Source of the DNA: a virus
Strand: one strand, 5' to 3'
DNA length: 64,000 nt
IMG/VR virus record: IMGVR_UViG_3300027963_000061
Span: 18,743-82,742 of that record
The translations under genes and the position numbers were made by a program. A model generated the notes under the pieces. That model saw nothing but the letters and a program-made list of their open reading frames with translations. It was not told the origin of the DNA and did not search any database. How positions within the stretch are numbered: the stretch's first letter is position 1; every line of letters begins with the position of its first letter. Positions 62,643 through 64,000 of this stretch are shown here, piece by piece.

Positions 62643-62700
62643 AACCTTATCCCACAAGTGAAAAGATTGAGAGATTTCAGTAACTTGTGGGGTTTTTTAT
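62643..62700 (+). ncRNA. Predicted short RNA from P2 ending in a hairpin terminator
   Basis: A transcript starting about 7 nt after the P2 box would consist almost only of a hairpin: CCCACAAGT (62651-62659) pairs with ACTTGTGGG (62683-62691) around a 23-nt purine-rich loop. It would be about 58 nt long. It could be an independent small RNA or a leader. Confidence 0.45.
62651..62698 (+). terminator. Terminator hairpin downstream of P2
   Basis: A 9-bp perfect stem with a 23-nt loop is followed by G and six T residues. The T-run makes it a likely terminator of P1/P2 transcripts or an attenuator ahead of the tRNA. Confidence 0.7.
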
Positions 62701-62712
62701 CGGATGTTGTTT

Positions 62713-62726
62713 AGCTCTTTAAAAAT
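62713..62726 (+). promoter_or_regulatory. boxA-like antitermination element 1
   Basis: AGCTCTTTAAAAAT matches the E. coli rRNA boxA, TGCTCTTTAACAAT, at 12 of 14 positions. It lies between the P2 leader hairpin and the structured element leading to the tRNA. Confidence 0.5.
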
Positions 62727-62728
62727 TT

Positions 62729-62796
62729 GATTACACCCGCTGGTACAACCAGCGCATGACGTGGATAGGTGACCGTGGGGAAGTGGGATTGTAATC
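62729..62796 (+). ncRNA. Structured RNA element between boxA and tRNA
   Basis: GATTACA (62729-62735) pairs with TGTAATC (62790-62796), enclosing a perfect hairpin CGCTGG-TACAA-CCAGCG (62738-62754) and a purine-rich segment with GTGGATAGGTGACCGTGGGG. It has no stop-free frame of note. It may be a processing stem, a riboswitch-like fold or a small RNA. Confidence 0.45.
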
Positions 62797-62808
62797 ATTA
62801 AGATATAT

Positions 62809-62880
62809 CGTGAGGTAGAGCAGTGGTAGCTCGGAAGGCTCATAACCTTTAGGTCGCGAGTTCGAATCTCGCCCTCGCAA
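62809..62880 (+). tRNA. Initiator tRNA-fMet (CAU)
   Basis: A complete cloverleaf is present: acceptor CGTGAGG/CCTCGCA, D-stem GAGC/GCTC, anticodon stem GAAGG/CCTTT with loop CTCATAA, and T-arm GCGAG-TTCGAAT-CTCGC. The unpaired C1-A72 and the A11-U24 pair mark a bacterial initiator tRNA, not an elongator Met tRNA. The anticodon stem has two G-C pairs next to the loop where E. coli has three. CCA is not encoded. It could adjust initiation on phage messages, many of which appear leaderless. Confidence 0.88.
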
Positions 62881-62889
62881 CAAAAAAGA

Positions 62890-62921
62890 TTTGACGAATT
62901 GAAAAGTTCTTCTTATCTTTG
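62890..62921 (+). promoter_or_regulatory. Tandem host-type promoter P3
   Basis: TTTG at 62890-62893 and TATCTTTG at 62914-62921 are separated by 20 nt, starting 10 nt after the tRNA. Confidence 0.75.
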
Positions 62922-62924
62922 AAA

Positions 62925-63010
62925 AACAAACGACGAGAGTTGTTTGTTCTTTGAAATGATAACCGAATAAACCTGTCCTATTACGAGTAGGGGGTCTTAA
63001 GAATTATTCG
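62925..63010 (+). ncRNA. Predicted structured RNA from P3
   Basis: AACAAACGAC pairs with GTTGTTTGTT (one G-T) around a GAGA tetraloop (62925-62948). Then a second fold has CGAATAA (62964-62970) with TTATTCG (63004-63010) and an inner CCTA/TAGG hairpin. A boxA-like TTCTTTGAAAT overlaps the end of the first stem. The RNA may end here or run on into the next unit. Confidence 0.45.
62946..62957 (+). promoter_or_regulatory. boxA-like element 2
   Basis: GTTCTTTGAAAT follows the P3 leader hairpin in the same relative place as the first boxA-like site after P2. TTCTTTGA-type sequences are common in rRNA leaders of Bacteroidetes. Confidence 0.45.
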
Positions 63011-63044
63011 TTGTATTATCGGCTCAAAAAAACTTACAAAAAGA

Positions 63045-63076
63045 TTTGACAGTTTCAAAACTTTCATTTACCTTTG
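63045..63076 (+). promoter_or_regulatory. Tandem host-type promoter P4
   Basis: TTTG at 63045-63048 and TACCTTTG at 63069-63076 are separated by 20 nt; the segment is highly similar to P2 over more than 40 nt. It is the promoter nearest to the long structured RNA. Confidence 0.8.
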
Positions 63077-63086
63077 TAAGACAAGT

Positions 63087-63146
63087 GAAGAGAAGGGGTA
63101 GTAAAGGTTCCAAGTTTACTTGGTCGTAAAGTTTCCCCTTTTCTTC
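63087..63146 (+). ncRNA. Long leader hairpin after P4
   Basis: GAAGAGAAGGGG (63087-63098) pairs with CCCCTTTTCTTC (63135-63146) in 12 bp with one G-T. An inner hairpin, CCAAG-TTTA-CTTGG, caps it. It may be a processing stem like those that flank rRNAs. Confidence 0.6.
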
Positions 63147-63172
63147 ATTCTTTAAAAAGTTCTTTGAATAAA
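63147..63172 (+). promoter_or_regulatory. Double boxA-like element 3
   Basis: ATTCTTTAAAAA and AGTTCTTTGAATAA follow each other directly after the P4 leader hairpin and ahead of the long structured RNA. Confidence 0.45.
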
Positions 63173-64000
63173 AATATTGTCTGTTCAGAATGTTTGATGA
63201 TGAGACCTTCGGGTTGATTTTGAGTAACAAACTGATAAGATATATTGGGCGGTCTATAGTCCATAAAATAAACCATGAAAGTGGTATAAAGTGATTTGTT
63301 CTTGATTGGAACGGTTGCGGCTTCGGAAACGGAGCTCGAGTAGACAAACGAGATATCATCTGACCTTTAGTATTGAGGGTAACACTGTAGGGAAAGTGGT
63401 TAGATGACTAAGCGATGTGGGTCGTTTAGTTGAGGTGGGAACACCGATAAGAATAACTCGTAGGGCTGTTGTAAGAAGTATGGTCGTCCAACTATACAAT
63501 TGCGGAGTTCAATATTAGAGTAGATTTAAAACCGAAAGGTAAGAGTTCGTACAGGTGGTGCTGTTGTTCTCCTTATCAGAGACCTACCAAGGTTTCAGTT
63601 ATGAAATAGACTCAAAGTATGGAGGTCGGGAGACTTCAAGGTGTAGTTCAGCATTGTCTCGTTCAAAAGATGGGGCATCTGGTTTGACGAACCGCTACAT
63701 CTATCATCCACAAATCAAACTTTTACTTTCAAATGGTGAAAACTAAAATAAATAAAAGGAAAAGTGTTCGTCAGTCGTGGTAGACAGGTCACTACTTAGT
63801 CATGAGTTGTTCATGGCCGTAAAGGGTCCCAAACCCGATACGATTGTTTTGAAAGTTCTCTAATCCCGCAAGGATGAGTTTGGGTGGCAACCTAGAAGAG
63901 TGATGAGTAAGAATAGAGTATATTACGACTTTAGGATTGGTTAATCTAATTGACCGTGACTGAGAGGTACTTCTCAAAAGGAAGTGGAAATCGGAGGAAA
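63173..64000 (+). ncRNA. Long structured RNA, at least 0.8 kb, open at window end (giant ornate RNA candidate)
   Basis: No credible protein gene is found here. The plus strand holds many stable hairpins: GACC-TTCG-GGTT at 63204, a 10-bp stem GACTAAGCGA/TCGTTTAGTT at 63406-63431, GGTG-GGAA-CACC at 63434, ACC-GAAA-GGT at 63531, a 7-bp stem around ACCA at 63580-63597, GAGGTC-GGGA-GACTTC at 63622, CATGA/TCATG at 63801 and GGT-GGCA-ACC near 63874. UUCG and GNRA loops appear on the plus strand only, which sets the direction. Base composition is richer in G than the coding regions. Size, a nearby tRNA and phage location recall GOLLD and ROOL RNAs, but I cannot show membership. Confidence 0.6.

Noticed and set aside
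62729-62796. Second tRNA-like fold before the fMet tRNA
   Set aside because: It has a 7-bp closing stem and one arm, but no anticodon arm or T-loop signature, so I list it only as a structured element.
63024-63746. Open frames of 111 (minus) and 63 (plus) residues in the non-coding right end
   Set aside because: They cross strong hairpins and promoter boxes, lack promoter or start context, and have compositions unlike the other proteins.
63173-64000. Ribosomal RNA, tmRNA, RNase P RNA or group II intron
   Set aside because: None of their hallmark segments (for example a domain V hairpin, a tRNA-like tmRNA end, or conserved rRNA loops) is visible in this stretch.

Overview
The window is one stretch of a large, AT-rich, tailed-phage genome whose host is almost certainly a member of the Bacteroidetes (Flavobacteriia-like). 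The phage nature is shown by an endolysin, three collagen-like tail fibres with S74 self-cleaving chaperone tails, a T4-like gp46/gp47 recombination pair, primase, RuvC-like nuclease, sigma factor, DUF3310, DUF932 and phage-type methyltransferases. The host call rests on TTTG-N19/20-TAnnTTTG promoters (Bacteroidetes primary sigma type), almost no Shine-Dalgarno sites, SprB-type adhesin repeats, a DUF4468 periplasmic protein and an Hc1-like histone. No terminase, portal, major capsid or DNA polymerase gene lies in this window.

Layout. 0-3 kb: four-gene glycan-modification operon (CmcI-like methyltransferase, glycosyltransferase-like protein, hexapeptide acyltransferase, FkbM methyltransferase). 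3-13.5 kb: giant Thr/Pro-linker adhesin or fibre proteins and a baseplate-type structural protein. 13.5-22.9 kb: nucleic-acid genes (RuvC-like, primase, PD-(D/E)XK nuclease, gp47, gp46) mixed with small membrane proteins. 22.9-27.7 kb: endonucleases, a glycosylase-family protein and the sigma factor. 27.7-33.3 kb: lysis cassette and acidic/basic internal-protein candidates. 33.3-43.5 kb: DnaJ, Dam, an LRR protein, DUF932, a PcfJ-like protein, thioredoxin and glutaredoxin. 43.6-49.5 kb: three tandem collagen fibres. 49.5-54.3 kb: two HExxH metallopeptidases and acidic late proteins. 54.3-62.5 kb: small-molecule and DNA-modification genes (APS-kinase-like, nucleotidyltransferase, N4/N6 methyltransferase, PduO-type cobalamin adenosyltransferase, Nudix, DUF192) plus a second putative cargo operon. 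62.5-64 kb: about 1.5 kb without protein genes, holding four near-identical host-type promoters, boxA-like elements, an initiator tRNA and a densely hairpinned long RNA that runs off the window end.

Two promoter classes appear to divide the genes. Replication and metabolic genes carry TAnnTTTG boxes, often only 2-6 nt before the ATG. Virion-type genes and putative cargo carry TATTTAT[A/T/C], often exactly 4-5 nt before the ATG. Many of the TATTTAT genes also start with a short hydrophobic peptide ending in [IL]xE(Q/H/N/E), which resembles the capsid-targeting peptide of T4 internal proteins. I infer a set of late proteins (nuclease, metallopeptidases, DHH phosphoesterase, peptidoglycan-binding protein, LRR and WCTA-module proteins) that may be packaged in the head and delivered with the DNA. 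This cargo set and the rRNA-leader-like long-RNA locus at the right end are the two most promising undescribed systems here.
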